Assembly (NCBI GenBank): GCA_030447585.1
Contig: JAUJOO010000004.1
Location: forward strand, 40,911 to 84,347
Length of the DNA: 43,437 nt
Source: Nocardioidaceae bacterium
GTDB lineage: Bacteria; Actinomycetota; Actinomycetes; Propionibacteriales; Nocardioidaceae
Direction: 5' to 3'
Part shown: positions 22,669-35,839 of the stretch, piece after piece
How the letters are laid out: every line of letters begins with the position of its first letter
Position numbering within the stretch: position 1 is the first letter of the stretch
The notes under the pieces: model-generated
Told to the model about the DNA's origin: nothing
Seen by the model: only the letters and a program-made list of their open reading frames with translations
Databases searched by the model: none
Translations under genes and position numbers: made by a program

Positions 22669-22697
22669 AGGTTACGAAGGCGCCGGGCGACGGTCAA
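22669..22697 (-). promoter_or_regulatory. rRNA promoter, distal
   Basis: Minus-strand -35 TTGACC and -10 TAACCT separated by 17 bases, in the gap behind tyrS. CAGTGATTTGAC is shared letter for letter with the proximal promoter, suggesting duplication of a promoter unit, common upstream of rRNA operons. Confidence 0.72.
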
Positions 22698-22798
22698 ATC
22701 ACTGCCCACTGCACAGCTCACAGCTCACAGTGCCTGGTCGGTCGCCGGTCAGTCGCCGGTGAGCGCGTCGCAAGGGAAACGGCAGCACCCGACGAGGC

Positions 22799-24061
22799 TC
22801 AGCCCACCTTCACGCCGGCGACGTCTCGTTTGCCCTTACGCAACAGCAGCCATCCCCCCGGCAGCACGTCCCTCGTCGACGGGACGCCCTCCGGATCCTC
22901 GATACGCTCGTTGTTCACGTACGCACCGCCACCGGCGACGGTACGACGGGCTGCTCCCTTGCTGTCGGCCAGGCCGGTGAGCACCAGCAGGTCGACATAC
23001 GTTGGCAGTGCGGCTCGCCCGACGCCGACGTGCGGTGCCTCCCGCAGCGCCGCCTCGAGGATGTCGGCGTCGAGCTCGCGCAGCTGGCCGGCTCCGAAGA
23101 TGGCCGCCGCTGCCTCTTTGGCGCGCCGTGTCTCCTCCGCCCCGTGCACCAGCGTTGTCACGTCATCGGCAAGAGCTCGTTGCGCGGCGCGCAGGAACGG
23201 CTTGTCCCCCGTCTGCTTCTCCAGCTCGTCGATCTCGCTCTTGTCTCGGAACGTGAAGTACTTCAGCAGCTGGACGACGCCCTCGTCCTCGGCGTTCATC
23301 CAGAACTGGTGGAAGGCGTACGGCGACATCATCTCCCGGTCCAGCCACAGCGCTCCGGCCTCGGTCTTGCCGTACTTGACGCCGTCCGACCGCGTCACCA
23401 GCGGGGTCGCCAGGGCGTGGACCCGCGCTCCGGTCACCCGCCGGATCAGCTCGACCCCGCCGGTGATGTTCCCCCACTGGTCGCTGCCTCCGGTCTGGAG
23501 CCGGACGCCGAAGTCGCGGAACAGGTTGAGGTAGTCCATCGACTGCAGCAAGACGTAGCTGAACTCCGTGTACGAGATGCCGGCCTCGAGCCGGCTGCGC
23601 ACGACCTCACGCCCGAGCATCCGGTTGACTGAGAAGTGCTTGCCGATGTCGCGCAGGAAGTCGATGGTCGACAGGCTGGCCGTCCAGTCGTAGTTGTTGA
23701 CCATCGTCGCGGCGTTGGCGCCGTCGAAGGAGAAGAACGGCTCGACCTGGTGGTGGACTTTCTCCACCCACTCCTTCACGAGGTCCACTGAGTTGAGCGT
23801 GCGCTCCCCTGACTCCTTGGGATCACCGATCATGCCGGTGGCCCCGCCTACCAGTACGAACGGCACATGACCGGCCTCCTGGAGCCGGCGGGCCGTCACC
23901 ACCTGCATCAGGTTGCCCATGTGGAGGCTCGGCGCCGTCGGGTCGAAGCCGACGTAGAACCTGATCGGCCCCTGGGACATCTCGGTGCGCAGCGCGTCGA
24001 GGTCCGTCGAGTGCGCGATGAGCCCGCGCCACTCAAGGTCGTCGAGGACGTGCTCGGTCAC
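22799..24061 (-). CDS. tyrS: Tyrosyl-tRNA synthetase
   Basis: Charges tRNA-Tyr. The 420 residues form a class I synthetase: YVGFDPTAPSLHMGN (36-50) holds the HIGH-like motif HMGN, GGSDQWGNI (191-199) is the tyrosine/ATP pocket, and KYGKT (229-233) replaces KMSKS, as usual in bacterial TyrRS. The C-terminal S4-like tRNA-binding domain starts around 350 (PTYVDLLVLTGLADSKGAAR). It lies directly upstream of the rRNA operon on the same strand, an arrangement seen in other actinobacteria. Confidence 0.97.
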   Translation of the reverse strand: MTEHVLDDLEWRGLIAHSTDLDALRTEMSQGPIRFYVGFDPTAPSLHMGNLMQVVTARRLQEAGHVPFVLVGGATGMIGDPKESGERTLNSVDLVKEWVEKVHHQVEPFFSFDGANAATMVNNYDWTASLSTIDFLRDIGKHFSVNRMLGREVVRSRLEAGISYTEFSYVLLQSMDYLNLFRDFGVRLQTGGSDQWGNITGGVELIRRVTGARVHALATPLVTRSDGVKYGKTEAGALWLDREMMSPYAFHQFWMNAEDEGVVQLLKYFTFRDKSEIDELEKQTGDKPFLRAAQRALADDVTTLVHGAEETRRAKEAAAAIFGAGQLRELDADILEAALREAPHVGVGRAALPTYVDLLVLTGLADSKGAARRTVAGGGAYVNNERIEDPEGVPSTRDVLPGGWLLLRKGKRDVAGVKVG

Positions 24062-24157
24062 AAGGCTCCTTTCAACGAAGGTGTCCGGCGCAGGTCAAGC
24101 CTGCCCTATCGGCGCGGCCCGCTCCACCCGGTATCGCCGCCATCGCGCGTGGACGGG

Positions 24158-24685
24158 TCAGCTGGGGCGTCGCTGGGCCTCGCGTACCAGACGGCGTATG
24201 TCGTCTGGGCTGCCGCACCCCGCGTCGAGCAGACGGTTCCGCTCGGCCAGCCACGATGCGCCCAGCTCGGCCCTCCCCGCAGCGCTCACGTCGGTCCGCG
24301 CGGCGTTAAGGATGTCGCGCTCCTCCTCATCGATGTGATGGAGCAGGGTCTCGCTGAACTCGTGGATGGCCGAGCTGAACGCCTCGCTGGTGACGTCGTC
24401 GGCTTCCAGGAGGGCCAGCAGAGCCTGGTAGCCCTCGTCGTGCTCCCGCTCGCCGTGCTCGACCTCGTGCTCGTCGATGGCGTTCTTGCGCTCGAGCGAC
24501 ACGTAGACCTTGCTCTCCTCCGCCTCGCCGTGGGCGACCAGCAGCGCCGAGATGACCGAGACGACCTCGCGACGGTCTGACGTGACGTCGCGAAGCTCAT
24601 GCAGCAGGTCCTCGAACAACCGGTGGTCGGTGAGGATCAGCTCGACGACGTCGCCCTCCGTCGGGCGTGGGATGGGATGTGCCAT
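24158..24685 (-). CDS. Hemerythrin HHE domain protein
   Basis: A 175-residue four-helix protein expected to bind a di-iron centre and so sense or store oxygen, NO or peroxide. Candidate ligands are His21 (LTDHRLFEDLL), His52 and Glu56 (AHGEAEESKVY), His77/His82 (HEVEHGEREHD) and His117/Glu121 (LLHHIDEEERDIL), in the HxxxE pattern of the HHE family. ATG 24697 would add four residues; neither start has a clear SD. It diverges from the OsmC-type gene across 55 bases, so the two may share regulation. Confidence 0.88.
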   Translation of the reverse strand: MAHPIPRPTEGDVVELILTDHRLFEDLLHELRDVTSDRREVVSVISALLVAHGEAEESKVYVSLERKNAIDEHEVEHGEREHDEGYQALLALLEADDVTSEAFSSAIHEFSETLLHHIDEEERDILNAARTDVSAAGRAELGASWLAERNRLLDAGCGSPDDIRRLVREAQRRPS

Positions 24686-24740
24686 GCCGCCGAGCATAGG
24701 CCGCGGGCCGCAACGCGCAGATCGCAGTACGGTCGAAACC

Positions 24741-25211
24741 GTGGCGGGACGCGAGCACCTCTATCGGGTCGCACTCACGTGGACCGGTAACCGAGGTGGC
24801 GGTACGACGACGTACCGCTCCTACGGCCGCGACCACGAGGTGAGCGCACCGGGAAAGATCACTCTGCCAGGCTCAGCAGACCCCGCTTTCCGCGGTGACG
24901 CCGACCGGTGGAACCCCGAGGAGCTACTGGTGGCGGCGCTGTCCCAGTGCCACCTGCTCTCCTACCTGCACGTCTGTGCCGACGCTGGCGTGGTCGTCAC
25001 GGCCTACACCGACCAGGCGACCGGGACGATGCGACAGACACTGACGGGCGGACGCTTCAGCGAGGTCACTCTCCACCCAGTCGTCACCGTGGCAGCCGCC
25101 CAGATGGCAGTCATGGCCAACGCACTGCACGAGGCGGCCCATGCGGCCTGCTTCATCGCCGCGTCGGTCAACTTCGCCGTGACCCACGAACCGACCATCG
25201 AGGTGGCCTAG
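24741..25211 (+). CDS. OsmC-family peroxiredoxin-like protein
   Basis: A 156-residue OsmC/Ohr-type protein, probably a thiol-dependent hydroperoxide reductase. Both family cysteines are present: Cys70 in NPEELLVAALSQCHLLSYL (58-76) and Cys137 in ALHEAAHAACFIAASVNFAV (128-147). It is closer to the OsmC-like subgroup with the SQCHLL motif than to Ohr. It starts at GTG 24741 with no clear SD and diverges from the hemerythrin-like gene. Confidence 0.9.
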   Translation: MAGREHLYRVALTWTGNRGGGTTTYRSYGRDHEVSAPGKITLPGSADPAFRGDADRWNPEELLVAALSQCHLLSYLHVCADAGVVVTAYTDQATGTMRQTLTGGRFSEVTLHPVVTVAAAQMAVMANALHEAAHAACFIAASVNFAVTHEPTIEVA

Positions 25212-25304
25212 TCTAGAAAAGGCGCACCTTCCCCGCTCCTCGGTCTCGCTCCCGCCGCCGAGGCCGCGTCCCGTCCGCAGGCACGGCACGGCAGGATCGC
25301 GAGA

Positions 25305-25907
25305 GTGACAAGCCCCGGCTTCTGGAACAGGTCAAGCCAGGTCGTCGCGCCGGAGCTCCTCGGTTGGACGCTCCGCCACGCAACCGAGGAGGGTGTCGTG
25401 GCTGTTCGGCTGACGGAGGTCGAGGCGTACGCCGGACAGGCCGACCCCGCCTCCCACGCCTTCCGCGGGCCGACCCCGCGCAACGAGGTCATGTTCGGCC
25501 GTGCGGGCCGCCTTTACGTGTACTTCACCTACGGCATGCACTGGTGTGCCAACGTCGTCGTGGGGGCCGACGGGGTCGCGTCTGCAGTGCTGCTGCGGGC
25601 GGGCCGGGTCGTTGAGGGCGCCGAGCTTGCGCGCGCACGGCGCCGCGGCACAGTAGCCGACCGCGCGCTGGCCCGTGGACCCGCCTGCCTGACACAGGCC
25701 CTCGGCATCAGCGGCCTGCACAACGGTGTCGACCTGCTCGCCGGCGACGGCCCGCTGACGCTCGGGTACGACGAGGGCGACCGCCCCCGCGAAGTCTCCT
25801 CAGGGCCAAGGGTCGGCGTGGCACTCGCCGCGGATGTCCCCTGGCGGTTCTGGGTCACCGGCGACGACACCGTCTCGGCGTACCGGCGCAGCCCCCACGC
25901 CGGCTGA
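25305..25907 (+). CDS. mpg: 3-methyladenine DNA glycosylase (AAG/MPG family)
   Basis: Monofunctional base-excision glycosylase removing alkylated purines and hypoxanthine. The 200 residues match the bacterial AAG length. TEVEAYAG (37-44) holds the catalytic Glu, SHAFRGPTPRNEVMFG (50-65) and YVYFTYGMHWCANVV (71-85) form the base-flipping pocket, and RGPACLTQALGI matches the family segment near the C-terminus. It starts at GTG 25305, 93 bases after the OsmC gene, and converges on argH. Confidence 0.93.
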   Translation: MTSPGFWNRSSQVVAPELLGWTLRHATEEGVVAVRLTEVEAYAGQADPASHAFRGPTPRNEVMFGRAGRLYVYFTYGMHWCANVVVGADGVASAVLLRAGRVVEGAELARARRRGTVADRALARGPACLTQALGISGLHNGVDLLAGDGPLTLGYDEGDRPREVSSGPRVGVALAADVPWRFWVTGDDTVSAYRRSPHAG

Positions 25908-26002
25908 CGCGTCGGGGTCCGCACTCAGGTTCGGGCGAGATCACCAGGCCCTCGACCCGGCCCGACTCCCCAGACCCGCTTAAGGCGCCGTCGTACAGGC
26001 GG

Positions 26003-30168
<4,166 letters not shown>

Positions 30169-30215
30169 CTAGAGCGAGAAGTGCGTGGCCGGCGAGTCGC
30201 CGATGGCTGTGCCTA

Positions 30216-30241
30216 CATGAGTATCCTCTACCTTACACATG
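30216..30241. promoter_or_regulatory. Candidate ArgR operator upstream of argF
   Basis: An imperfect inverted repeat, CATGAGTA then ten bases then TACACATG (one mismatch), lies 63 bases upstream of argF in an AT-richer stretch that includes TGCATACATGTGTA on the minus strand. ATGCAT-like half sites in front of arg genes suggest an ARG box, but the match is loose. Confidence 0.35.
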
Positions 30242-30262
30242 TATGCACAGTCGCCCCTCACC

Positions 30263-30979
30263 TCAGTAGCCCTCCTTTGCCACGTGTACGAACCTGCCGT
30301 GGAGGTGGTCGAGCTCCCCGTTGGCAAACCGTCGTACGAACCGTGTCATCGGGTCGACTGTGCCGAACTCGACATCGCCGGGAGGACCCCACATGGTCTC
30401 GGTCATGTCGGTTCTCACGAGTCCAGGGCTCGCACTGACAAGCCGCACAGGGGACTCGTCGGGAAGAGCTGCGACGACGTTGTCCATCCAACGCAGCGCA
30501 GCGGACTTGGAGACGGAGTAGGCGCTGTAGCGAGGTTCGGCTCGCTGACCGGCGCCTGATCCGACGTCCACGACCCGGCCACTACCCCGCTCGAGCATCC
30601 CGGGAAGCACTGCCGACGTCATGAGGACCACCCCGCGAAGGTTGACCTCCATGACGCGCCACCAGTCCTCGGCGTCTGCCTCCCACGGTGTACTCGCGCG
30701 TTGCTCCCGGACGCCCGCATTGTTGACGAGTACGTCGACCGGCCCGAGCGTCGTCGTGACGGCATCGACTGCCAGCGCGACTTCGCCGGGCTGCGTGACG
30801 TCTGTTGTAACGACATGCGTGGCAACCGTCAGCTCGGCCGCAACGGCCTCGAGCGGGCCACGGGTGCGTCCGACCAACCCGAGCGAGAACCCCTCTTCCG
30901 CCAGGGCCTCCGCGAGCTTCGACCCGATGCCGCGCCCGGCGCCGGTGACCAGCGCAACCCTGCCTGCGGTTGTCGACAC
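30263..30979 (-). CDS. Short-chain dehydrogenase/reductase (SDR)
   Basis: A 238-residue classical SDR, NAD(P)-dependent oxidoreductase of unknown substrate. The cofactor motif TGAGRGIG is at 12-19, NNAG at 86-89, catalytic Ser near 141 and the YxxxK pair at Tyr154/Lys158; Arg38 after the second strand favours NADP. PGLVRTDMTE follows the active site. It lies between pheT and argF, 9 bases from pheT, in a place where many actinobacteria have argC-J-B-D. No link to arginine synthesis is visible in the protein. Confidence 0.9.
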   Translation of the reverse strand: MSTTAGRVALVTGAGRGIGSKLAEALAEEGFSLGLVGRTRGPLEAVAAELTVATHVVTTDVTQPGEVALAVDAVTTTLGPVDVLVNNAGVREQRASTPWEADAEDWWRVMEVNLRGVVLMTSAVLPGMLERGSGRVVDVGSGAGQRAEPRYSAYSVSKSAALRWMDNVVAALPDESPVRLVSASPGLVRTDMTETMWGPPGDVEFGTVDPMTRFVRRFANGELDHLHGRFVHVAKEGY

Positions 30980-30988
30980 GGCGCGCCG

Positions 30989-33493
30989 TCAGCTCCGCAG
31001 GCTCGCACCCAGCCGGTCGGCGGCGAGCGCGACCGCGGCGTCGCGGGCAGCCTTGATCTCCAGATCTGTCAACGTCCGGTCGGGAGCGCGGAACCGGAGA
31101 GCGAACGCGAGCGACCTCTTGCCCGGTCCAACCTGTTCGCCGGTGTAGGCGTCGAACAGGCGCACCGACTCGACCAGCTCACCGCCGCCCTCACGCAGGG
31201 CCGCCTCGACAGCTGCGGCGGACACGGAGGCGTCGACGACGACCGCGACGTCCTCCTTGCCCACGGGATATGACGAGATGTCGGGCGCGGTCACGATGTC
31301 GGGCGCCTGCGGCATCAGCGCGTCGAGGTCGAGCTCCACAGCGACCGTTCGGGCCGGCACGCCATACGCCGTGCAGACGATGGGATGCAGCTCGCCTGCA
31401 TGGCCGACCGTCGACTCGCCGAGCACGATGCGGGCGCAGCGGCCGGGATGCCAAGGGCTGCGGTGGGCAGCCTCGACGTCGACGGCCAGGTGGAAAGCGC
31501 CGCCCACATCACGGGCCACCTGGACGGCGTCGGCCCAGCTGACCTCGCGGGCTGCCCCCCACCAGCCCCGCTCACCCCTGGTGCCGGCAACAACCACACC
31601 AAGATGCAGTGGCTGGTCCGGTAGTGCGGCTTCAAGCTGCTTGAACTCCTCAACGGTCGGCGCGCGGTCGACTCCGAGTTCCGGGGCCTTGGGGCGTCCC
31701 GCCACCCCGGGGACGAAGACGCTGCCCATCTCGAAGAGGCCGACGTGTGCTTGTCCGCGGCCGGCGTTGCGGGCGAGCGTGCGGAGCAGACCGGGAAGCA
31801 GCGTCGTCCGCAGCAGCGGCTCATGTTCAGAGAGCGGGTTCACCAGCCTCAGCGCAGCCCGTCGCTCGTCGTCGTGGTGGAGGCGAAGCGCATCCCAGTC
31901 GCGCTCCCCCACGAACGGGTAAGCGAGCGACTCGACGTAGCCCGACGCTGCCAGCGCGATGCCGACCCGCCGGCGCAGACGTTGACGCCGGGTGAGCCCA
32001 CGGCCGGGCGGGGCCGCAGGGAGCACACTCGGGATCTTGTCGTACCCGACGATCCGGAGCACCTCCTCGACCAGGTCCTGAGGAGCGGCGAGGTCGAGGC
32101 GCCAGGGAGCCGGTTGCGCGCTGATCCGGCCGTCGCTGACGCTGACCCGGCACCCGACCGTCGACAGTGCCGCGAGGGCAGCTGCGTCGGAGATGGGGAA
32201 GCCGGCGACCGCGCTCGGCAGCTGTGCATCGATCGAGATCTGCTCCGGCAGCCGGGGCATCCCGACCACCGTGGCGGTCGAGGCGACTCGGCCGCCGCCG
32301 TGCCTGACGAGGAGGTCGGCGACCCGACGCGCCGCCACCTGCGCGATCGTCGGGTCGATGCCCCGCTCGAACCGCTTCGACGCCTCGCTCGGCAGCTTGT
32401 GCCGCCGTGCGCACCGGGCGGTCACCACCGGGTCGAAGTGCGCCGCCTCGATCACCACCGAGGTCGTCGCGTCGCTCATCTCGGTCTCGGCGCCGCCCAT
32501 GACCCCGGCAAGGCCGATCGGGCCGCGGTCGTCGGTGATGAGCAGGTCCTCGGGGTCCAGTGTCCGCGTCACGCCGTCGAGGGTGGTGAGCGTCTGGTCG
32601 GAGGTGGCCCGGCGTACGACGATCGGTCCCTGCAGACGGGCCTTGTCGTAGCCGTGGATCGGCTGGCCGAGCTCGAGCATCACATAGTTGGTGACGTCGA
32701 CGGGCAGCGAGATCGGGCGCATGCCCGCGAGCTGCACGCGACGAGCCAGCCACCGCGGTGATCGGGCGGTCGCGTCCAGCCCCTCGACCTCGAGGGCCAC
32801 GAAGACGTCGCATCCCTGGGGGTCCTCGACCGAGACCGGATAGCCGTCACCAGGCTCGGCCGCAGCACCGTTCGCCGGGTCGCGAAACTGCAACCCGTAC
32901 GCCGTCGCGGCCTCTCGAGCGACACCGCGCACCGAAAGCGCATAGGCCCGGTCGGGGTTGATCTCGAACTCGATCACGTGGTCGCGCAGGTGCAGCGCGC
33001 CGGCGGCATCGTCACCTGGTTGGCCGTCGTCCCTCCCGAGCACGATGATGCCGCCTTGGGCCTGGTGGACGCTGTCATGCAACTGGACCTCGTCGCCGAG
33101 TCCGAGCTCACCGGACGAGCAGATCATTCCGTCTGAGACGTGCCCGTAGGTCGAGCGTGCGGTGATTTCGTAGCCTCCGGAGAGCACCGCGCCAGGCAGG
33201 GCTACGACGACGAGGTCTCCCTCGGCGAAGTTGGCGGCGCCACAGACGATGCCCCGCGGCGCCGTCTCGCCGACGTCGACCTGGCACCATCGCACGGTCT
33301 TGCCGTTGGAGTGCGTCTCCGCCTCGAACGTCTGCACCCGACCGACGACGAGCGGCCCCGTGACATCGGCGCCGGGAGCCTCCAGGGTCTCGACCCTGAG
33401 ACCGAGCAAGGTGAGCCGGTTGGCGAGCTCGGCGACGTCGAGGTCCTGCGGCAGGTCCACGTAGTCGCGGAGCCACGAGACGGGGACGCGCAT
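30989..33493 (-). CDS. pheT: Phenylalanyl-tRNA synthetase beta subunit
   Basis: Large subunit of the heterotetrameric PheRS. The 834 residues start MRVPVSWLRDYVDLP, followed by the N-terminal OB-type tRNA-binding domain (about 40-150), the B3/B4 editing domain, the B5 domain with VDVTNYVMLELGQPIHGYD upstream, the inactive catalytic-like core, and a C-terminal anticodon-binding (FDX-ACB) domain ending in ALRFRAPDRTLTDLEI. ATG 33493 lies one base after the pheS stop. A longer frame to 33742 is pheS antisense or out-of-frame sequence. Confidence 0.96.
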   Translation of the reverse strand: MRVPVSWLRDYVDLPQDLDVAELANRLTLLGLRVETLEAPGADVTGPLVVGRVQTFEAETHSNGKTVRWCQVDVGETAPRGIVCGAANFAEGDLVVVALPGAVLSGGYEITARSTYGHVSDGMICSSGELGLGDEVQLHDSVHQAQGGIIVLGRDDGQPGDDAAGALHLRDHVIEFEINPDRAYALSVRGVAREAATAYGLQFRDPANGAAAEPGDGYPVSVEDPQGCDVFVALEVEGLDATARSPRWLARRVQLAGMRPISLPVDVTNYVMLELGQPIHGYDKARLQGPIVVRRATSDQTLTTLDGVTRTLDPEDLLITDDRGPIGLAGVMGGAETEMSDATTSVVIEAAHFDPVVTARCARRHKLPSEASKRFERGIDPTIAQVAARRVADLLVRHGGGRVASTATVVGMPRLPEQISIDAQLPSAVAGFPISDAAALAALSTVGCRVSVSDGRISAQPAPWRLDLAAPQDLVEEVLRIVGYDKIPSVLPAAPPGRGLTRRQRLRRRVGIALAASGYVESLAYPFVGERDWDALRLHHDDERRAALRLVNPLSEHEPLLRTTLLPGLLRTLARNAGRGQAHVGLFEMGSVFVPGVAGRPKAPELGVDRAPTVEEFKQLEAALPDQPLHLGVVVAGTRGERGWWGAAREVSWADAVQVARDVGGAFHLAVDVEAAHRSPWHPGRCARIVLGESTVGHAGELHPIVCTAYGVPARTVAVELDLDALMPQAPDIVTAPDISSYPVGKEDVAVVVDASVSAAAVEAALREGGGELVESVRLFDAYTGEQVGPGKRSLAFALRFRAPDRTLTDLEIKAARDAAVALAADRLGASLRS

Positions 33494-33494
33494 C

Positions 33495-34598
33495 TCAAAG
33501 CTCCATTCCGAAGGGCAGGGCGAACCGGACGTCGCCCTCCACCATGTCGCGCATGTCCTTGACGCGGTGACGAAACATAAGCGTGCGCTCGACCCCCATC
33601 CCGAACGCGAACCCCGAGTACGTGTCCGGGTCAACGCCGGCCGCCACCAGCACCCGCGGGTTGACCATGCCACAGCCACCCCACTCGATCCACCCTTCTC
33701 CGCGGCAGGTCCGGCATGCCGCCACCTCGGGCTCGAGCCCACGGCACACGAAGCACACCAGGTCGACCTCCGCGGAGGGCTCGGTGAACGGGAAGTACGA
33801 CGGTCGGAACCGGGTGGTGATGCCCTCGCCGAACATCGCCGTCGCGAAGTGGTCGAGGGTCCCTTTGAGGTGGGCCATGGTCAGGCCCTTGTCGACGGCG
33901 AGCCCCTCGACCTGGTGGAAGACGGGGCTGTGCGTCGCGTCGAGCTCGTCGGTGCGGTAGGTGCGCCCGGGGCAGATGACGTAGATGGGCAGCTCCCGCG
34001 ACAGCATGCTCCGCGCTTGCACCGGCGACGTATGGGTGCGCAGTACGACCCCTGCGTCCTCCGGCTCGATGAACATGGTGTCCTGCATGGACCGGGCCGG
34101 ATGGTCCTTGCCGATGTTGAGCGCGTCGAAGTTGAGCCAGCCGGCTTCCGCCTCGGGGCCCTCGGCGACCTCCCATCCCATGGCGACGAAGACGTCGCCG
34201 ATCCGCTCCTGCAGGGTCGTCAGCGGATGGCGGGCGCCGCGTGGGTCCCTGTCGTACGGCAGCGTCACGTCGACGGTCTCCTCGGCCAGCATCCGCTCCT
34301 CCTGCTCGCCCTGCAGCTCGGCGGTGCGTCTGGTCAGCGCCTGGGAGACGGCACCTCGCGCCCGACCGACCCGTTGCCCGGCCTCCTTGCGGGCGTACGG
34401 CGGCAAGGCCCCGATCTCGCGGTTGGCGAGCGCCAGCGGCGAACGGTCCCCGGCGTGTGCCAGCCGCGCGCTCTTGAGGTCGGCGAGGCTTGTCGCCGCC
34501 TCGATGGCCGCTATTGCCTCGTCGCGCATGGCCGCCACCGCATCCGCGTTCAGCGGCGTGACCTGGACCGGGTCGTAGTCCTTGTTCGGGGCTGACAT
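33495..34598 (-). CDS. pheS: Phenylalanyl-tRNA synthetase alpha subunit
   Basis: Catalytic subunit of PheRS. From ATG 34598 it has 367 residues: an N-terminal coiled coil, then class II motifs 2 ([19 protein letters not shown]) and 3 ([13 protein letters not shown]). The stretch [20 protein letters not shown] is a Cys-rich insert between them, as in many actinobacterial PheS proteins. An earlier in-frame start at 34670 lies in the short gap after the kinase gene and is not needed. Confidence 0.96.
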   Translation of the reverse strand: MSAPNKDYDPVQVTPLNADAVAAMRDEAIAAIEAATSLADLKSARLAHAGDRSPLALANREIGALPPYARKEAGQRVGRARGAVSQALTRRTAELQGEQEERMLAEETVDVTLPYDRDPRGARHPLTTLQERIGDVFVAMGWEVAEGPEAEAGWLNFDALNIGKDHPARSMQDTMFIEPEDAGVVLRTHTSPVQARSMLSRELPIYVICPGRTYRTDELDATHSPVFHQVEGLAVDKGLTMAHLKGTLDHFATAMFGEGITTRFRPSYFPFTEPSAEVDLVCFVCRGLEPEVAACRTCRGEGWIEWGGCGMVNPRVLVAAGVDPDTYSGFAFGMGVERTLMFRHRVKDMRDMVEGDVRFALPFGMEL

Positions 34599-34679
34599 GA
34601 GCTCGCTTTCGGTGGGCTGCACCCGAAGTCTAGGAAGCGGGCCGGACCCGGCGCGAACCGGTTTCGCCACGGAGGGGCT

Positions 34680-35726
34680 TCAGGGCAGGCTCAGCTCGGG
34701 CGGCTCACCGCGGGGCAGCACGACCCGCACCCGGGCTCCACCCGCAGGGGACGACTCGACCTGCACTGTCCCGTCGTGCGCTGCCACCAGACCACCCACG
34801 ATGTAGAGGCCGAGCCCTGAGCCCCCCGTGGAGCCGTGCTTCCAGAACTTGCTGAAGATGCGCCCACGAATGTGCTCCGAGATGCCCGCCCCCGCATCGT
34901 CGACGACGAGCTCCGCCGAGCCGGTCGAGGTGGCCGACAGCCGAACTGTCACGTCTCCGTCGCCGTGCTTGATGGCGTTCTCGACGAGGTTGGCCACCAC
35001 CTGGGCGAACTTGTCGCGGTCCACCCAGATGAGAGGGTCCCCCGCCGTCTCGAGGGTCAGGGCACGGTCACCGGGTGCAGTCAGTGGTTCGAGCTGCTGG
35101 CTGACCGCCTCAACAAGGTGCACAGGCTCCTTGCGCACCGACAACCGGCCGCTGTCGATACGGGCGACATCGAGCAGCTCGCCGATCAGCCGGGTGAGAC
35201 GGTCTGCGTCAGCATCCACGGTGCGCAGCATCAGCTGCTTCTGGGAGTCACTGAACCGGCCCCACTTCGACAGCAGCGTTGCGGTGAAGCCCTTGACTCC
35301 CGTCAACGGCGACCTGAGCTCGTGGGCGACGGTCGCGACGAGGTCCGAACGCTCCCTGTCCAGGCGCTGCCGCGAACGGGCGTCTCGGATGACCCAGGCG
35401 GTCGAAACCACCTTCCCGCCGGGTCTGTCCCGGTGTAGCCGCCCGGTGACAAGCAGCTCGCGTCCCGACGACGTGTGCCACGAGGCCTCCTGCAGCCGGG
35501 TCCGCAGGCTGAGTCCGTCGTACGGGCGCACGCACCCGAACCACTCGCTGCCGTCGAGGTCCTGCAGCGTCACTACCGTGGACAGATGAGCTCCGACCGG
35601 GTTGCCGGCATACTCCAGCAGCTGCAGCGCCGAGACGTTCACGTGGGTGACAAGACCGTCGGCGTCGGCGACGACGACGCCGTCAGGCAACGCGTCGAGC
35701 AGGCGGTCGACACCGACGTCGGTCAT
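34680..35726 (-). CDS. PAS-domain sensor histidine kinase, orphan
   Basis: A 348-residue kinase without membrane segments: PAS domain at about 5-115 (LLDALPDGVVVADADGLVTH), dimerisation/phosphoacceptor domain with His135 (VATVAHELRSPLTGVKGF), and a HATPase domain with N box NLVENAIKHG, G1 VVDDAGAGIS, F box FSKFW and G2 GSGLGLYIVGG. No response regulator is adjacent. Start ATG 35726 has AGGAGG four bases upstream; the longer frame to 35801 is not used. Its place between the SpoU methyltransferase and pheS recurs in other actinobacteria, but its signal is unknown. Confidence 0.92.
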   Translation of the reverse strand: MTDVGVDRLLDALPDGVVVADADGLVTHVNVSALQLLEYAGNPVGAHLSTVVTLQDLDGSEWFGCVRPYDGLSLRTRLQEASWHTSSGRELLVTGRLHRDRPGGKVVSTAWVIRDARSRQRLDRERSDLVATVAHELRSPLTGVKGFTATLLSKWGRFSDSQKQLMLRTVDADADRLTRLIGELLDVARIDSGRLSVRKEPVHLVEAVSQQLEPLTAPGDRALTLETAGDPLIWVDRDKFAQVVANLVENAIKHGDGDVTVRLSATSTGSAELVVDDAGAGISEHIRGRIFSKFWKHGSTGGSGLGLYIVGGLVAAHDGTVQVESSPAGGARVRVVLPRGEPPELSLP

Positions 35727-35839
35727 CTGCCCTCCTGCTGCGCCGACCCGATCAAGCCCTTCGAGAGGCCCCTTCGTCAGGGTAGTCGCACCTGCTGGCA
35801 CCGTCGCGCTTGCACACGCGGCCGACGTCAGCTCCTGCG

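Larger units (their letters stand above)
22214..22798 (-). other. rRNA operon promoter and leader region
   Basis: 585 bases between tyrS and 16S with no supported gene. It contains two tandem promoters (described separately), the leader motif at 22403-22433, and short direct repeats near tyrS (CGGCGAC and GAGCTGT repeated). No terminator hairpin with a T-tract was found behind tyrS, so tyrS transcripts may read through towards the rRNA operon. Confidence 0.8.

Noticed and set aside
22509..22721. 70-codon minus-strand frame in the rRNA leader
   Set aside because: It spans the space between the two rRNA promoters, and no protein features are visible.
23360..23376. KYGKT in TyrRS as a damaged KMSKS motif
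   Set aside because: Bacterial TyrRS of this subgroup normally has K(F/Y)GKT here.
33494..33742. Longer pheT start
   Set aside because: The extension is antisense or out-of-frame pheS sequence; ATG 33493 gives the family N-terminus exactly.
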